The notes below the pieces were generated by a model. The model saw only the letters and a program-made list of their open reading frames with translations. It did no database searches and was not told the origin of the DNA. From Bacteroidales bacterium (GTDB taxonomy: Bacteria; Bacteroidota; Bacteroidia; Bacteroidales; GCA-2748055), in the NCBI GenBank assembly GCA_029210585.1, contig JARGFP010000004.1:188537-250536 (forward strand): 62,000 bases of DNA. The letters run 5' to 3'. Made by a program: the position numbers and the translations under genes. Shown here piece by piece: positions 17,750-27,631 of the stretch (position 1 is the stretch's first letter; each line of letters begins with the position of its first letter).

Positions 17750-20200
17750 TTATTCGTGGTAGAGCGCATTCACCGGGTTGCTGCGTGCGGCCCGCAGGGT
17801 GATCACGTTCACAGTGATCATGGTAATCACAATGGCCACTGCAGCGGCCAGCAGGTAAACCCCCATGGTGAAGCCGATGTTATACGGGAACACCTGGAGC
17901 CAGTTCTTCATAAAGAAGTAAGCGATTACCCAGGCCGCGACAATTGAAATGCTGAGCAGGTACAATATCTCCCGGGAGATAATCATCAGCAGGCTCAGTA
18001 AGCTGGCGCCCATCGCTTTCCTGATGGCAATTTCCCTCAGCCTTCGTTCCGTGTTGAAGATGGTCAGGCCAAGCAACCCCAGGCATGCGATGATGATCGC
18101 AAGGATCGAAAATAGCAGGGATATCCTTCCCGTGCGCCGTTCTTCCCGGTAATATTTGTTCAGCTCCTGGTCCAGGTAAAAATACTGAAAAGGCTCATCC
18201 GCAGTCATGTTGCTCCATAGTTCATTCACCTGCTCCAGTGCACTGTTGCTGTAGATACTTTTCTTTTCAAACCTGATGCTGATGTATCCCGATTGTGCCC
18301 TGGACCCGGTTTTGTAAAAAAACATGTACGGACTGATCTCTTTCCTGAGCGAGCTGTGGTGAAAATCCTTTACCACGCCGATTACTTTGTATTCGTTGTA
18401 ACCGCCTTCACCAGTAGGACTCTGAATCACTATACTGAGTGGTTCCTTGAATTGATAATGCTCCACAGCCGTTTCGTTCAGCACCACGCACATGGTATCA
18501 TCCGGGTAACGCTCATCGAAGAACCGGCCAATGTTTTCCGCTATGCTCAGTCCATAGGTATCAAGGAAACCGGGATCCACGTAATTGACATCGAACATGA
18601 AATTACTCGAACGGTCGGCCCCCTTTTTCTGGAAGGTACTGGAAACATTGCTGAACCCAAGATACGTACTGGAATTGGATGCACTGGCCACTCCCGGGAT
18701 CTTTTCTGCCTCCAGGCAAAAGGCATCGATCTTGTTCTGCAGGGGATACACCCGGTCCATCACCACAATGTGTTCGTCCATAAAACCCGGGTCCTTGTTC
18801 ACCAGGTAGCTCACCTGCATGGTTACCACCAGGGTTCCCACGATGATTGCCACCGAAATGGTAAATTGCAGAACCACCATCATGCTCCTGAACAGCACCG
18901 ATCCCCTGCCCCGGAGTGATCCCCCGCGCAGGCCCGTAAGGGGTTCATACCTGGAAAGATAAAATGCCGGGTACACTCCGCTGAGCAATCCAACCACCAG
19001 GGTCAGCAGCAACACCCCGGAAAGGATCACCCCCCTGCCGATGGTGCTGAAGGAAAGGGTAATTCCCATGGAAGTATTGAAGTAAGGGAGGGTCACCTCG
19101 ACAATGAACAATGCCAGCAACAGTGCCAGGATGCTGAGGACCAACGATTCTGCCAGGAATTGCATCACCAGTACACCGCGCCGGGATCCCACCACCTTGC
19201 GCATGGCGATCTCGCGCGCCCTGATGGCAGACCGGGCAGTGGACAGGTTCATGAAGTTGATGCTTGCAATGACCAGGATGAAGAAGGCGATCAATGCAAA
19301 AATATAGATGTACGTGCGGTCGTTCACCGGCCTGAAGCAGTTTTCCTCACCGTATTCAATATCCGGATTGAGGTGAATGTTGGTCAGGGGCTGCAAATAC
19401 ACACCGAAGACATTTCCACCCGCCGCCCACTCTTCCGGGGTAACATCTAGCACCTCCTTCAACTGGCGCCTGATATTCTTCAACATCAGCTCATTCATCT
19501 GCTGTTCCACCTTTATGTAATCGGTCCCCTCTGCAAGCAGCAGGTAGCTGTAAATGGAATTGGTAAGCCAGTTTTCACTCCGGCTTTCAGGAATATTGGA
19601 CATGGAAAGCAGGAAGTCGCAAAAGAAATGTGAATTGTCGGGAAACTCCTCCATCACGCCCGTAACCACGTAAAAATTATCCTCGTTGTTGAATTCGAGG
19701 GTCTGTCCGAGGGGGTTCTCCATCCCGAAATACTGCATCGCCTTTGTGCGTGTGATCACCACCGAATTGGGTTCCCTCAATACAGATTCTGCATCACCGT
19801 AGAGCAGTTCAATGGAGAAGATCCTGAAGAATGAAGAGTCGGCAAATACCACATTGTCCTCGATCCCCCGAATATTCTCATTCCACACAAACTGTTGCGG
19901 GTATACTTCCAGCCTCACATAATCCAACACTTCATCAATCTCGCTGGTCACTGAAGGTGCCAGCACGTAGCTGGTCCAGGCCCCCCTGAATTTATTGTTC
20001 CCGATGTTGCCGTCGATGTAGGCCCTGTAGATCCTGTCTGCCTTGTTATGAAACCGGTCGAAACTGATTTCCTTGGCGATGAACAATATAATAAGGATGG
20101 CACTGGCCAGACCGAAGGCCAGTCCGGAAATATTGATAAAGGAGAAGATCCTGTTCTTGCTGATGTTGCGTAGTGCAACACTAAAAAAGTTCCTCCACAT
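17750..20200 (-). CDS. ABC transporter permease, FtsX/MacB-like
   Basis: An 816-residue permease with two FtsX cores. It has an N-terminal helix (NISGLAFGLASAILIILFI), a large periplasmic MacB-type domain, three helices (about 285-420), a second periplasmic domain and three more helices ending in the conserved RAARSNPVNALYHE. Such proteins drive lipoprotein or macrolide/peptide export with a separate ATPase, which is not encoded nearby. The start at 20200 (MWRNFFSVALRN) is favoured because a -7 box lies between it and the earlier ATG at 20251. Confidence 0.88.
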   Translation of the reverse strand: MWRNFFSVALRNISKNRIFSFINISGLAFGLASAILIILFIAKEISFDRFHNKADRIYRAYIDGNIGNNKFRGAWTSYVLAPSVTSEIDEVLDYVRLEVYPQQFVWNENIRGIEDNVVFADSSFFRIFSIELLYGDAESVLREPNSVVITRTKAMQYFGMENPLGQTLEFNNEDNFYVVTGVMEEFPDNSHFFCDFLLSMSNIPESRSENWLTNSIYSYLLLAEGTDYIKVEQQMNELMLKNIRRQLKEVLDVTPEEWAAGGNVFGVYLQPLTNIHLNPDIEYGEENCFRPVNDRTYIYIFALIAFFILVIASINFMNLSTARSAIRAREIAMRKVVGSRRGVLVMQFLAESLVLSILALLLALFIVEVTLPYFNTSMGITLSFSTIGRGVILSGVLLLTLVVGLLSGVYPAFYLSRYEPLTGLRGGSLRGRGSVLFRSMMVVLQFTISVAIIVGTLVVTMQVSYLVNKDPGFMDEHIVVMDRVYPLQNKIDAFCLEAEKIPGVASASNSSTYLGFSNVSSTFQKKGADRSSNFMFDVNYVDPGFLDTYGLSIAENIGRFFDERYPDDTMCVVLNETAVEHYQFKEPLSIVIQSPTGEGGYNEYKVIGVVKDFHHSSLRKEISPYMFFYKTGSRAQSGYISIRFEKKSIYSNSALEQVNELWSNMTADEPFQYFYLDQELNKYYREERRTGRISLLFSILAIIIACLGLLGLTIFNTERRLREIAIRKAMGASLLSLLMIISREILYLLSISIVAAWVIAYFFMKNWLQVFPYNIGFTMGVYLLAAAVAIVITMITVNVITLRAARSNPVNALYHE

Positions 20201-20239
20201 ACACCAGTTTTGAAATGTGTACCATTCTTGTCTGTCCTG

Positions 20240-20247
20240 CAAAGGTA
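20240..20247 (-). promoter_or_regulatory. Bacteroidota -7 motif (TACCTTTG) for the permease gene
   Basis: An exact TAnnTTTG match on the minus strand, 39 bp before the ATG at 20200. It excludes the upstream ATG at 20251 as start. Confidence 0.6.
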
Positions 20248-20340
20248 ACAATGAAAGTGAAATAGCGCCTAATGTTCTGTAACCACTTCAACATCAAATG
20301 CCCGGGCAATCAATGGGGCTGCCTGGCAGAACACGGCGGA

Positions 20341-20814
20341 TCAGGGCATTGCGCTTCCCTCCTCGTAGGCAATATCTGCCGGCAGGTCCGGTTGCAGGCT
20401 CGCCTCCACGGCCAGGGCATCACACCGCTCATTTTCCGGGATGTTGGCATGGCCTTTTATCCAGGTAAATTCGATATCAAACTGGCGGTGCAACCGGATG
20501 TACCGCATCCAGAGATCCGGGTTTTTTTTCTTGCTGAACCGCTTGCGCTCCCAGGCCCATATCCACCCTTTTGTCACGGCATCCACCACATATTTTGAAT
20601 CTGAATAGATCTTCACCCTGAGGTCTTTGCGGGTAAGGGCTTCGAGTGCGACAATCACAGCCAGCAGTTCCATCCTGTTGTTGGTGGTACGCCGGTACCC
20701 TGCTGAAATCTCTTTCCTGTGTCCCTTGTAAAGCATGACCACCCCGTAGCCCCCCGGTCCGGGGTTGCCTCTTGCCGCGCCGTCTGTATAAATGGTTACC
20801 TGGTCGTTTGCCAT
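20341..20814 (-). CDS. rnhA: ribonuclease HI
   Basis: Degrades RNA in RNA-DNA hybrids. All four catalytic acids are visible: Asp in IYTDGAARGNPGPGG, Glu in NNRMELLAVI, Asp in YSDSKYVVDAV and Asp in NERCDALA. The basic handle region KGWIWAWERKRFSKKKNPD is present, as in E. coli RNase HI. The length of 157 residues is typical. It lies downstream of the S46 peptidase terminator, so it is transcribed separately. Confidence 0.96.
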   Translation of the reverse strand: MANDQVTIYTDGAARGNPGPGGYGVVMLYKGHRKEISAGYRRTTNNRMELLAVIVALEALTRKDLRVKIYSDSKYVVDAVTKGWIWAWERKRFSKKKNPDLWMRYIRLHRQFDIEFTWIKGHANIPENERCDALAVEASLQPDLPADIAYEEGSAMP

Positions 20815-20831
20815 GCCCCAAAATTAAATAA

Positions 20832-20863
20832 AACACGCACAAAACCTGCGTTCTGTGCGTGTT
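20832..20863 (-). terminator. terminator of the S46 peptidase gene
   Basis: A perfect 10-bp stem AACACGCACA/TGTGCGTGTT with a 12-nt loop, followed on the minus strand by TTTATTTAATTTT. It starts 20 bp past the stop codon. Confidence 0.8.
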
Positions 20864-20882
20864 ACAATATGCAAAAAAGCGA

Positions 20883-23042
20883 TTATCGTACCAATTGCAT
20901 CTCTTCGACCAGGTGGGTTGCTCCGGCATATTTGTCGATCACAAACAGCACATACCTGATGTCCACGTTGATACACTTCTGCAGTTCGGGTTCAAATGCC
21001 ACATCACCGCTCATGGCCTCCCAGTTGCCGTCAAATGCCAGGCCGATCAGTTCGCCCTTCCCGTTAATGACCGGGCTGCCCGAATTACCACCGGTAATGT
21101 CATTGTTGGTTGTGAAGCAGACAGGCATTGTTCCGTTCATACCATACTTACCATAATCCCTGGTCTTGTAAAGTTCCTTGAGTTTCGGCGATACCACGAA
21201 TTCGTAATTGTCCGGATCCTCTTTTTCCATCACGCCTTCAAGCGTGGTGTAGTGCTCGTAAAGGACCGCATCGCGGGGTTCGTAGTCTCCCACCGAACCA
21301 TAGGTAAGGCGCATGGTGGAGTTGGCATCCGGGTAAAAATCACGACCGGGATACATTTCAATCAGCCCCTTGATATACAACCTGCTGCCCTCCTGCATCT
21401 TTCCACTGTAGGCCATCATGGCTCCCCGCATCGTGTTGAATTTTTCGAAGAAGGTTGAAACAGCGAGATAGGTCGGGTCCTTTTCCAGTTGCTTCAGGCT
21501 CGGATCATCGAGGAATGCCATGTAACGGTCCTGGTCCACAATCATCGATTTATCGAAATACTTGTCGACATATTTGTCCACATTGCCTTTGTATTTCGAA
21601 TTCACCTGGGCAACGAAATCAGGGAGGTACTGTTCATCCACATCCTCCAGGAGCAGGTGCAGCATCGCTTTCATGATCTTTTTGTCGGTAGGCGCATTGT
21701 AATCCTTGTAAAAGTCGGCTGCAGATTCCTTCAGCCCTGCCGTGATGGCAGCAAGGGCTTCCTGGTTCACTTCATCCTGGCTCAGGACGGCATGAAGCTC
21801 ACGCAGGGCAAAACCCTGCCACACCGATTCCATACCACCCCGGATGATGCCCTCCATGAGGTACTGATAGGCATGCTCATATTCCATGCTTTCTTCCACG
21901 CCGGTCCTGATCATTTCCAGCGCATCCCCGTACATTTCTTCGCGGTCCTGGTTTTCATGCACCCAGAGTTCGAATGCCGCCTCCTGTGCTTTTTTCTTAT
22001 CCACAACCTGCAGGTTCCTGAGTCCCTGTGACTGACCAATACTGTATTTCCAGTAGTTACTTGATGTTGAATATTTGTCGGCATACTGAAGACGGACTTT
22101 TGGATCTGCCTGCATGTCTGCCATCATAATATCCTGCTTGATTCCGCGGATCTTGATCCGGTTGGGATGCTCGATGTCCAGCAACCGCTGTACCTCGTAG
22201 GAGGTCATGTACCTGTCGGTGCCTCCAGGGAATCCGAGGACCATGGAAAAATCTCCTTTATCGTAACCATTCAGCGACACAGGGAGATAATGTTTTGGTT
22301 TGAGCGGAATGTTCTCCGGGCTGTAGTCAGCCGGTTTTCCGTCGGGCCCGGTATATACACGGAAGAGGGCGAAATCACCGGTATGGCGGGGCCACATCCA
22401 GTTGTCGGTGTCGGCACCGAATTTACCGATGGACTCCGGTGGTGCACCAACGAGCCGTACATCGCGGAAGGTCTCGATCACGAACAGGAAATACCTGTTT
22501 CCTGCGAACATGGGACGCACCTGTGCTTCGTAGTGTGTTCCGGCTGTTGCTTCGCTGCGGATCCTGCCGATCACCTCGCGCATGGTTGCGACGCGTTCGT
22601 CCGGACCCATCTCATCAACCAAATCGGTCATCACCTGGTCGGTTACTTCTTCCATCCTTACCAGGAAGGAGATCGTCTTGCCTTCGTTGGGCAGTTCTTC
22701 CTCCCGGGTCATGGCCCAGAAACCGTCCTTCAGGTAATCATATTCCACGCTGCTGTGGTACTGGATCTCCCCGTACCCGCAGTGGTGGTTGGTCAGCAGC
22801 AGCCCTTCTCCTGAGATCAGCTCAGCGGTGCAGCTGCCATAGTCGAGGGCACCTACGGCATCCTTCAGACTTGCGTTGTTCACACTGTAGATCTGCTCAG
22901 CTGTCAGCTTCAGACCCATTTCTTTCATTTCGTCCATGTTCAACTGCTTGATCAGGCTCAGCAGCCACATGCCTTCATCGGCACGGACATTCAGCTGGAA
23001 TGACAGCAGAAATACCAGGACAATTTTCAATACTCTTTTCAT
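20883..23042 (-). CDS. S46 family dipeptidyl-peptidase, DPP7-like
   Basis: A 719-residue exported serine peptidase that removes dipeptides from the N-terminus of peptides. The signal peptide is residues 1-21 (ending NVRA). The catalytic His is in LLTNHHCGYGEIQ and the Ser in GGNSGSPVING. After the Ser the S1-pocket segment reads GLAFDGNWE. Gly here is the DPP7 form (hydrophobic P1), while DPP11 has Arg at this place. S46 enzymes feed amino-acid-fermenting and proteolytic Bacteroidota. It is monocistronic with its own terminator. Confidence 0.94.
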   Translation of the reverse strand: MKRVLKIVLVFLLSFQLNVRADEGMWLLSLIKQLNMDEMKEMGLKLTAEQIYSVNNASLKDAVGALDYGSCTAELISGEGLLLTNHHCGYGEIQYHSSVEYDYLKDGFWAMTREEELPNEGKTISFLVRMEEVTDQVMTDLVDEMGPDERVATMREVIGRIRSEATAGTHYEAQVRPMFAGNRYFLFVIETFRDVRLVGAPPESIGKFGADTDNWMWPRHTGDFALFRVYTGPDGKPADYSPENIPLKPKHYLPVSLNGYDKGDFSMVLGFPGGTDRYMTSYEVQRLLDIEHPNRIKIRGIKQDIMMADMQADPKVRLQYADKYSTSSNYWKYSIGQSQGLRNLQVVDKKKAQEAAFELWVHENQDREEMYGDALEMIRTGVEESMEYEHAYQYLMEGIIRGGMESVWQGFALRELHAVLSQDEVNQEALAAITAGLKESAADFYKDYNAPTDKKIMKAMLHLLLEDVDEQYLPDFVAQVNSKYKGNVDKYVDKYFDKSMIVDQDRYMAFLDDPSLKQLEKDPTYLAVSTFFEKFNTMRGAMMAYSGKMQEGSRLYIKGLIEMYPGRDFYPDANSTMRLTYGSVGDYEPRDAVLYEHYTTLEGVMEKEDPDNYEFVVSPKLKELYKTRDYGKYGMNGTMPVCFTTNNDITGGNSGSPVINGKGELIGLAFDGNWEAMSGDVAFEPELQKCINVDIRYVLFVIDKYAGATHLVEEMQLVR

Positions 23043-23242
23043 TGTTCAAATTTTTAATTACTGAATTTAAATAGGTCCTTTCAGATTCAGCAACGGTACA
23101 TTCAGGTTCAATTTTCAGATTTTCAATGGTGAAAAGTCCAACGCAGCTCAACCGGGTTATGTTCGCCCCGCAGACTCATTTCTATCAAACGGATACAAAT
23201 ATTAAAAAAAAGATTCAGAATATATAGCCGGGGTGTTGTAGA

Positions 23243-23280
23243 ATATGAACCTCTTTGCGCGATATGAACCTCTTTGCACG
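23243..23280. repeat. 19-bp direct tandem repeat upstream of the S46 peptidase gene
   Basis: Two adjacent copies of ATATGAACCTCTTTGCRCG (23243-23261 and 23262-23280) differ at one base. They lie about 200 bp upstream of the peptidase start and 32 bp beyond the rnhB stop. They could be a protein-binding site or a small slippage repeat. Confidence 0.6.
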
Positions 23281-23312
23281 TTCTGACAGATCAGTCCGGG
23301 AAAACTGGCCGG

Positions 23313-23927
23313 TTACCCTGACTCAAAATCGATCAGCAACTGTTCATCGGTGAGCCTGAAGGATTTGCGATGAATGGGTGAGACGCCGTGCAGCATGATG
23401 GCCTCCCTGTGCCTGAGGGTGGCGTATCCCTTGTTGGAAGACCAGTGGTAATGCGGGAACTGTTCATGCAGCAACTGCATATGATCGTCCCTGTATGTTT
23501 TGGCCAGGACCGAGGCTGCTGCAATGGAAAGGTATTTACCATCGCCACCGATAATGCATTGGTGCGGGATTTCCTTGTAGGGCCGGAACCTGTTGCCGTC
23601 AATCAGCAAATGGGCGGGTGGTTGCAGCAATTGATCCAGTGCACGGTGCATGGCCAGGAAAGAGGCGTTCAGGATGTTGATTTCGTCGATCTCTTCCGGT
23701 CCGACAGATGCCACGGCCCATGCCAATGCCCTGTCCTCGATCTCTGTCCGGAGTGTATATCTCATATCCGCTGACAGTTTCTTCGAGTCATCCAGTCCAT
23801 CGATGCTGATCCCTGCAGGAAAGATCACTGCCGCGGCGAATACCGGGCCGGCAAGGCATCCCCTCCCTGCTTCATCGCAGCCTGCTTCGATCACACCTTC
23901 TTTGAAATAAGGTTCAAGCATGTTCAT
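23313..23927 (-). CDS. rnhB: ribonuclease HII
   Basis: Removes RNA primers and single ribonucleotides from DNA. The N-terminal motif [15 protein letters not shown] carries the DE pair, DDSKKLS follows, and HLLIDGN and the SVLAKTYRD segment complete the active site. 204 residues is normal. Its ATG overlaps the 3' end of the upstream glycosyltransferase gene by 14 bp, so the two are probably co-transcribed although functionally unrelated. Confidence 0.95.
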   Translation of the reverse strand: MNMLEPYFKEGVIEAGCDEAGRGCLAGPVFAAAVIFPAGISIDGLDDSKKLSADMRYTLRTEIEDRALAWAVASVGPEEIDEINILNASFLAMHRALDQLLQPPAHLLIDGNRFRPYKEIPHQCIIGGDGKYLSIAAASVLAKTYRDDHMQLLHEQFPHYHWSSNKGYATLRHREAIMLHGVSPIHRKSFRLTDEQLLIDFESG

Positions 23928-25047
23928 TGAGTACCTTTTCTATTGTTTTCCAGAGTTCACGGGCGGTATGGTCCCAGCTGTAGCGCTTCCGGCGTGACTT
24001 GCCTTTTTCAATCAGTTGTTCACGCAATCCCTCTTCCCGTACAATACGGATCATCCCATCCCTGATGCTACCAGGGCTTTCCGGTTCGGCATAAATAGCA
24101 GCATCCCCGGCAATTTCCGGCAGGCTGGTCACTTTAGAGGCAAGAATGGGAATATCGCAGTTCATGGCTTCCACCAGCGGAATACCAAACCCTTCGAAAA
24201 ACGGTACGAAGGTGAGCGCCCAGGCCGAAGCCATGATATCATTCATGTCTTCGGAATCCACCCTGCCGGCAAAGATCACATCCTGCTTGTACTTCATCTG
24301 GTCCAGCTGGTCCTCCATGGCCTTGGTGAGAAAAAATTTCTTGCCGACAATCACCAGTTTGAAAGGACTGCGGTACTCCTCGCGGAACAATTCAAAGGCC
24401 CGCAGCAGGTTCCTGATGTTCTTCCTGGGATGGATGCTGCCTACGAAAATGAAATAAGGTGCCCCGCCGGTATACCTGTCCCTGACCTCCTGTGCCCGTT
24501 CGCTGGTTACCGGGAAAAAGTTTTTGCTGGCGCCATTGTATACCAGGTCGATCTTGTCTTCATCTACTTCATACGTATTGATGATGTCCCTCCGCGAGTA
24601 TTCCGACACCGTGGCAAGTCTTGTTGCGGCATGCGCATACCTTGGGTAGAAATACCGGTAGTACTTCCTGGAGAGCCAGGGAAGATCCCTGGGACGGTGC
24701 TCAAAATTGATGTCATGGATCACGTTGCACGACGGAACGTCGGAACGCAGGCTGATGAACCCGTCTGTGGACAGGAACATATCCGCCCCGATTTTTCGCA
24801 ATAACCGCGGGATACGCAATTCAAACCAGACATACCACAACAAGGGATGACGTGTTGGGGGTGGCAAAACCACCGGCACAACATTATCACCGAATATCAC
24901 CTCATCGCTGTAACTCCTGTCGAATATAAAATAAAAGGTGTGTTCCGGGTGATCTTTTACGATCCTGCGCATGGTCTCATATGTGAACCATCCGATCCCA
25001 TCAAGCTTACCAGGCATCAACAAGCGGGTGTTTACCGCAATCTTCAT
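23914..25047 (-). CDS. glycosyltransferase family 4 (GT-B fold)
   Basis: A 377-residue cytosolic glycosyltransferase. The N-terminal domain begins [22 protein letters not shown]. The C-terminal Rossmann domain has [20 protein letters not shown] and the donor-site motif [25 protein letters not shown], the E-x7-E signature of GT4. The closest type is the mannosyl/rhamnosyl transferases of surface polysaccharide synthesis. It is divergent from a flippase gene at 25368, so the two may serve the same polysaccharide. Acceptor unknown. Confidence 0.9.
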   Translation of the reverse strand: MKIAVNTRLLMPGKLDGIGWFTYETMRRIVKDHPEHTFYFIFDRSYSDEVIFGDNVVPVVLPPPTRHPLLWYVWFELRIPRLLRKIGADMFLSTDGFISLRSDVPSCNVIHDINFEHRPRDLPWLSRKYYRYFYPRYAHAATRLATVSEYSRRDIINTYEVDEDKIDLVYNGASKNFFPVTSERAQEVRDRYTGGAPYFIFVGSIHPRKNIRNLLRAFELFREEYRSPFKLVIVGKKFFLTKAMEDQLDQMKYKQDVIFAGRVDSEDMNDIMASAWALTFVPFFEGFGIPLVEAMNCDIPILASKVTSLPEIAGDAAIYAEPESPGSIRDGMIRIVREEGLREQLIEKGKSRRKRYSWDHTARELWKTIEKVLNEHA

Positions 25048-25367
25048 AGGTAATTATCTCCTTTAAGGCCTAATCATATAATCAGATATAAATTTCGTTT
25101 TTACTACAGGGGACTAGTTGCCTCACATAATAATATTTAAAATGGTGTTCGGCGAACCCTCATCAAGTTACCTGATTAATCCGATTAGTATAATCATGTC
25201 CTTTTGACCTTGCACCTTTGAAATATGTATTCTCAATGATGAGGGTTTCATCTATCTATAGCTTATCAGTTTCTATCGAAAAATATGGGGCGAACTTATT
25301 ACATTTGTGTTGAAATAAAAAATATATTTGACAAGCATTCCTGCTTGCAGAATAATATGTACACGGT
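25048..25367. other. divergent intergenic region between glycosyltransferase and flippase
   Basis: About 320 bp, AT-rich. It should hold promoters for both genes. A TACATTTG (25300-25307, + strand) matches the -7 consensus for the flippase. No open frame or RNA gene was recognised. Confidence 0.5.
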
Positions 25368-26870
25368 TTGAAAAAGAAATTTCTCTCTAACCTGTTATTG
25401 CTTGTATTTCTGAATCTTCTCATCAAACCTTTCTGGTTTTTCGGGATCGAGGTGGCAGTGCAAAACCGGGTTGGTGAAGCGATGTACGGCTTCTATTTTT
25501 CTCTGTTCAATTTTGCATTTATCCTGAATATCCTGCTGGACTTTGGGATCACAAATTTCAACAACCGTGCTGTGTCCCGCGATCCTTCCAGGCTGAAGAC
25601 GCATTTAGCGGGGATCGTCCCCCTGAAGTTTATGCTGAGTGTGTTCTATGCGATCGTCGTATTTACCACCGGGGCGCTCATCGGGTATTCCGAGGTGCAG
25701 TTCAGGTTACTCGCCATACTGGTGCTGAACCAGTTCCTCTCTTCTTTCATTCTGTATCTCCGGTCCAATATCAGCGGGTTGCAATTGTTCCGGACCGACA
25801 GTCTGCTATCGGTACTTGACAGGTCCCTGATGATCCTGATCAACGGGATCCTCCTGTGGTCATCCATCACCAGTACACCCTACCAGATAGAGTGGTTTGT
25901 CTATTCCCAGACCGCCTCCTACATGATCACCCTGGGCATGGTACTGGGAATCGTACTGTACCATTCGGGGAAGATACGGCTGGAATTCAAAAGGGCCGTG
26001 TATCTGCGAATATTGCGGCAGAGCTATCCGTTCGCCATCCTGATCCTGCTGATGTCCTTCTTCAACCGGATCGATTCGGTCATGATCGAGCGGCTGCTGT
26101 GTGACGGCCAGGAACAGGCGGGCATTTATGCTCAATCCTTCCGTGTGCTGGATGCACTGTCCCAATTCGCTGTGCTGTTCGCGGCATTGTTGCTGCCCAT
26201 GTTCAGCAAGATGTTAAAGGCCCAGGAGAAGACAGAAGCAAGTGAAAAGACAGAAGCAAAGACAGGTGAAAAGGCACTTGAAAGAATAGAGGAGCGGACT
26301 GAGGACCTGGTGAGGATCTCCTCTTCATTATTGCTTGCTGTTGCCGTATCGGTGGCCGTGGCCGGAATTTTCTTCAACGATGAAATCATCCGCCTGATGT
26401 ACCATGAGACCGAATTAAATTCCCCGGCCATCTTCAGCATCCTCATGGGAGGATTCGTATTTATTTCGTTGAGCTATATCTATGGTACGCTTCTTACGGC
26501 CAACCGCAACCTGAAACAGCTGAACCTGCTGGCAGGGGCCACGGTAATTATCAACATTACACTCAATTTGCTGCTTATCCCTGCTTATAAGGCATATGGC
26601 GCTGCCATCGCAAGCATTGCCTCACAGGCGTTCTATGCGATTGGACAGGTGGTGCTCGCCCACAGGATCCTGCGACTCGACCTTGGTCTTTCGGTATATG
26701 GCAGACTGCTGCTCTATGGTGTGATCGTCCTCGGGGGTGGTTTTGCCCTGCAACACTTCTTAAGCTGGGTTCCGGCGATCCTCCTTTTCATCGCCTTTTC
26801 AGGTATTACCGCCATCCTTTCCGGTTTGGTCAGACCCGCCGAGATGCGCTCCATTTTCTGGGAGGAGTAG
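25368..26870 (+). CDS. Wzx-like oligosaccharide flippase (MATE/MOP superfamily)
   Basis: A 500-residue membrane protein with about 12-14 helices, of the polysaccharide biosynthesis (PF01943-like) type that moves lipid-linked glycans across the inner membrane. The N-terminus (FWFFGIEVAVQNRVGEAMYGFYFSLFNF) and LLDFGITNFNNRAVSRD are typical. A TTG start is used: the only nearby ATG (25355) runs into a stop. Residues about 285-315 form an unusual Lys/Glu-rich loop (KTEASEKTEAKTGEKALERI), probably cytosolic, absent from ordinary members. Encoded divergently from a GT4 enzyme. Confidence 0.88.
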   Translation: MKKKFLSNLLLLVFLNLLIKPFWFFGIEVAVQNRVGEAMYGFYFSLFNFAFILNILLDFGITNFNNRAVSRDPSRLKTHLAGIVPLKFMLSVFYAIVVFTTGALIGYSEVQFRLLAILVLNQFLSSFILYLRSNISGLQLFRTDSLLSVLDRSLMILINGILLWSSITSTPYQIEWFVYSQTASYMITLGMVLGIVLYHSGKIRLEFKRAVYLRILRQSYPFAILILLMSFFNRIDSVMIERLLCDGQEQAGIYAQSFRVLDALSQFAVLFAALLLPMFSKMLKAQEKTEASEKTEAKTGEKALERIEERTEDLVRISSSLLLAVAVSVAVAGIFFNDEIIRLMYHETELNSPAIFSILMGGFVFISLSYIYGTLLTANRNLKQLNLLAGATVIINITLNLLLIPAYKAYGAAIASIASQAFYAIGQVVLAHRILRLDLGLSVYGRLLLYGVIVLGGGFALQHFLSWVPAILLFIAFSGITAILSGLVRPAEMRSIFWEE

Positions 26871-27280
26871 ACTTTTTCCCGGAGGAACAAACATTACACA
26901 CCTTACAGCTAACTCCCTTTCCGCGCATGGCTGATTGTCACCACATCCGTGTTCCGCAGCAAACCACTGGATCATGGCAACTGCCGGAACATCAAAAGAT
27001 CCCGCAGGGGATTTTCCACATGCAACCTGGCATACATCCCCGGATTCCCATATTTGAATACTTGTTGTACGATGTAAAATTATCAAATACATACTTTTTT
27101 ACATATAATATATAATTCTTAAATACTGTATATCTGTGTTTTATATTATTGTTTATAGCCTTTTTTACTCTTGTTTATTTATCTGTTCTGTCTTGTTAGA
27201 ATCTTGTTAATTTTTTCCTGGCCCCGGAGTACGGGTATGGAACAAACAAGTTGTATTTTTAGCCAAATTAATCTCGCTCG
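26871..27280. other. intergenic region, no supported gene
   Basis: The first 180 bp are GC-richer and the rest is strongly AT-rich. Short frames exist on both strands, but none resembles a protein family. The region probably contains the promoter of the small gene at 27281. Confidence 0.4.
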
Positions 27281-27514
27281 ATGGCTGACAATATGGGTAA
27301 ACGTGACGAGAAGCTGTTAAGGAACCGACCTGCGACGCTTCTGTTCAATCAAAGGGAAAAAGAGGCATTTGATCTCTACTGCCAGAAATACGGTATCACC
27401 AACAAGTCGAAATTCATACGTGAAACAATCATGACAGAGGTGTTGAAACGTTTTGATGAAGATTATCCCACCCTTTTTGAATTCGAAAAACCGAATCTCT
27501 TTTCCCAGAAATAG
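27281..27514 (+). CDS. small ribbon-helix-helix-like protein
   Basis: A 77-residue protein. The central part, PATLLFNQREKEAFDLYCQKYGITNKSKFIRETIM, fits a strand followed by two helices as in Arc/MetJ-type DNA-binding proteins. Flanks are charged and there is no membrane segment. It lies 117 bp upstream of a hybrid sensor kinase in the same direction. DNA binding is a structural guess; no named family recognised. Confidence 0.55.
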   Translation: MADNMGKRDEKLLRNRPATLLFNQREKEAFDLYCQKYGITNKSKFIRETIMTEVLKRFDEDYPTLFEFEKPNLFSQK

Positions 27515-27631
27515 AATCTCCGGAAGCGAATTTCCTGTTCTATTTGATTTTCCTTCAGGAATGGCTATTTTTGGTATTGTTCTATTCTGTTCAGAACTTT
27601 ACCCTCAATGAATAACTGAAATAATCCTGCC

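Noticed and set aside
24016-24804. Long antisense frame opposite the glycosyltransferase gene
   Set aside because: Shadow frame; the GT4 motifs on the other strand are unambiguous.
26799-27092. 97-codon minus-strand frame between the flippase and the small RHH-like gene
   Set aside because: It overlaps the flippase 3' end, has odd composition and no recognisable domain.
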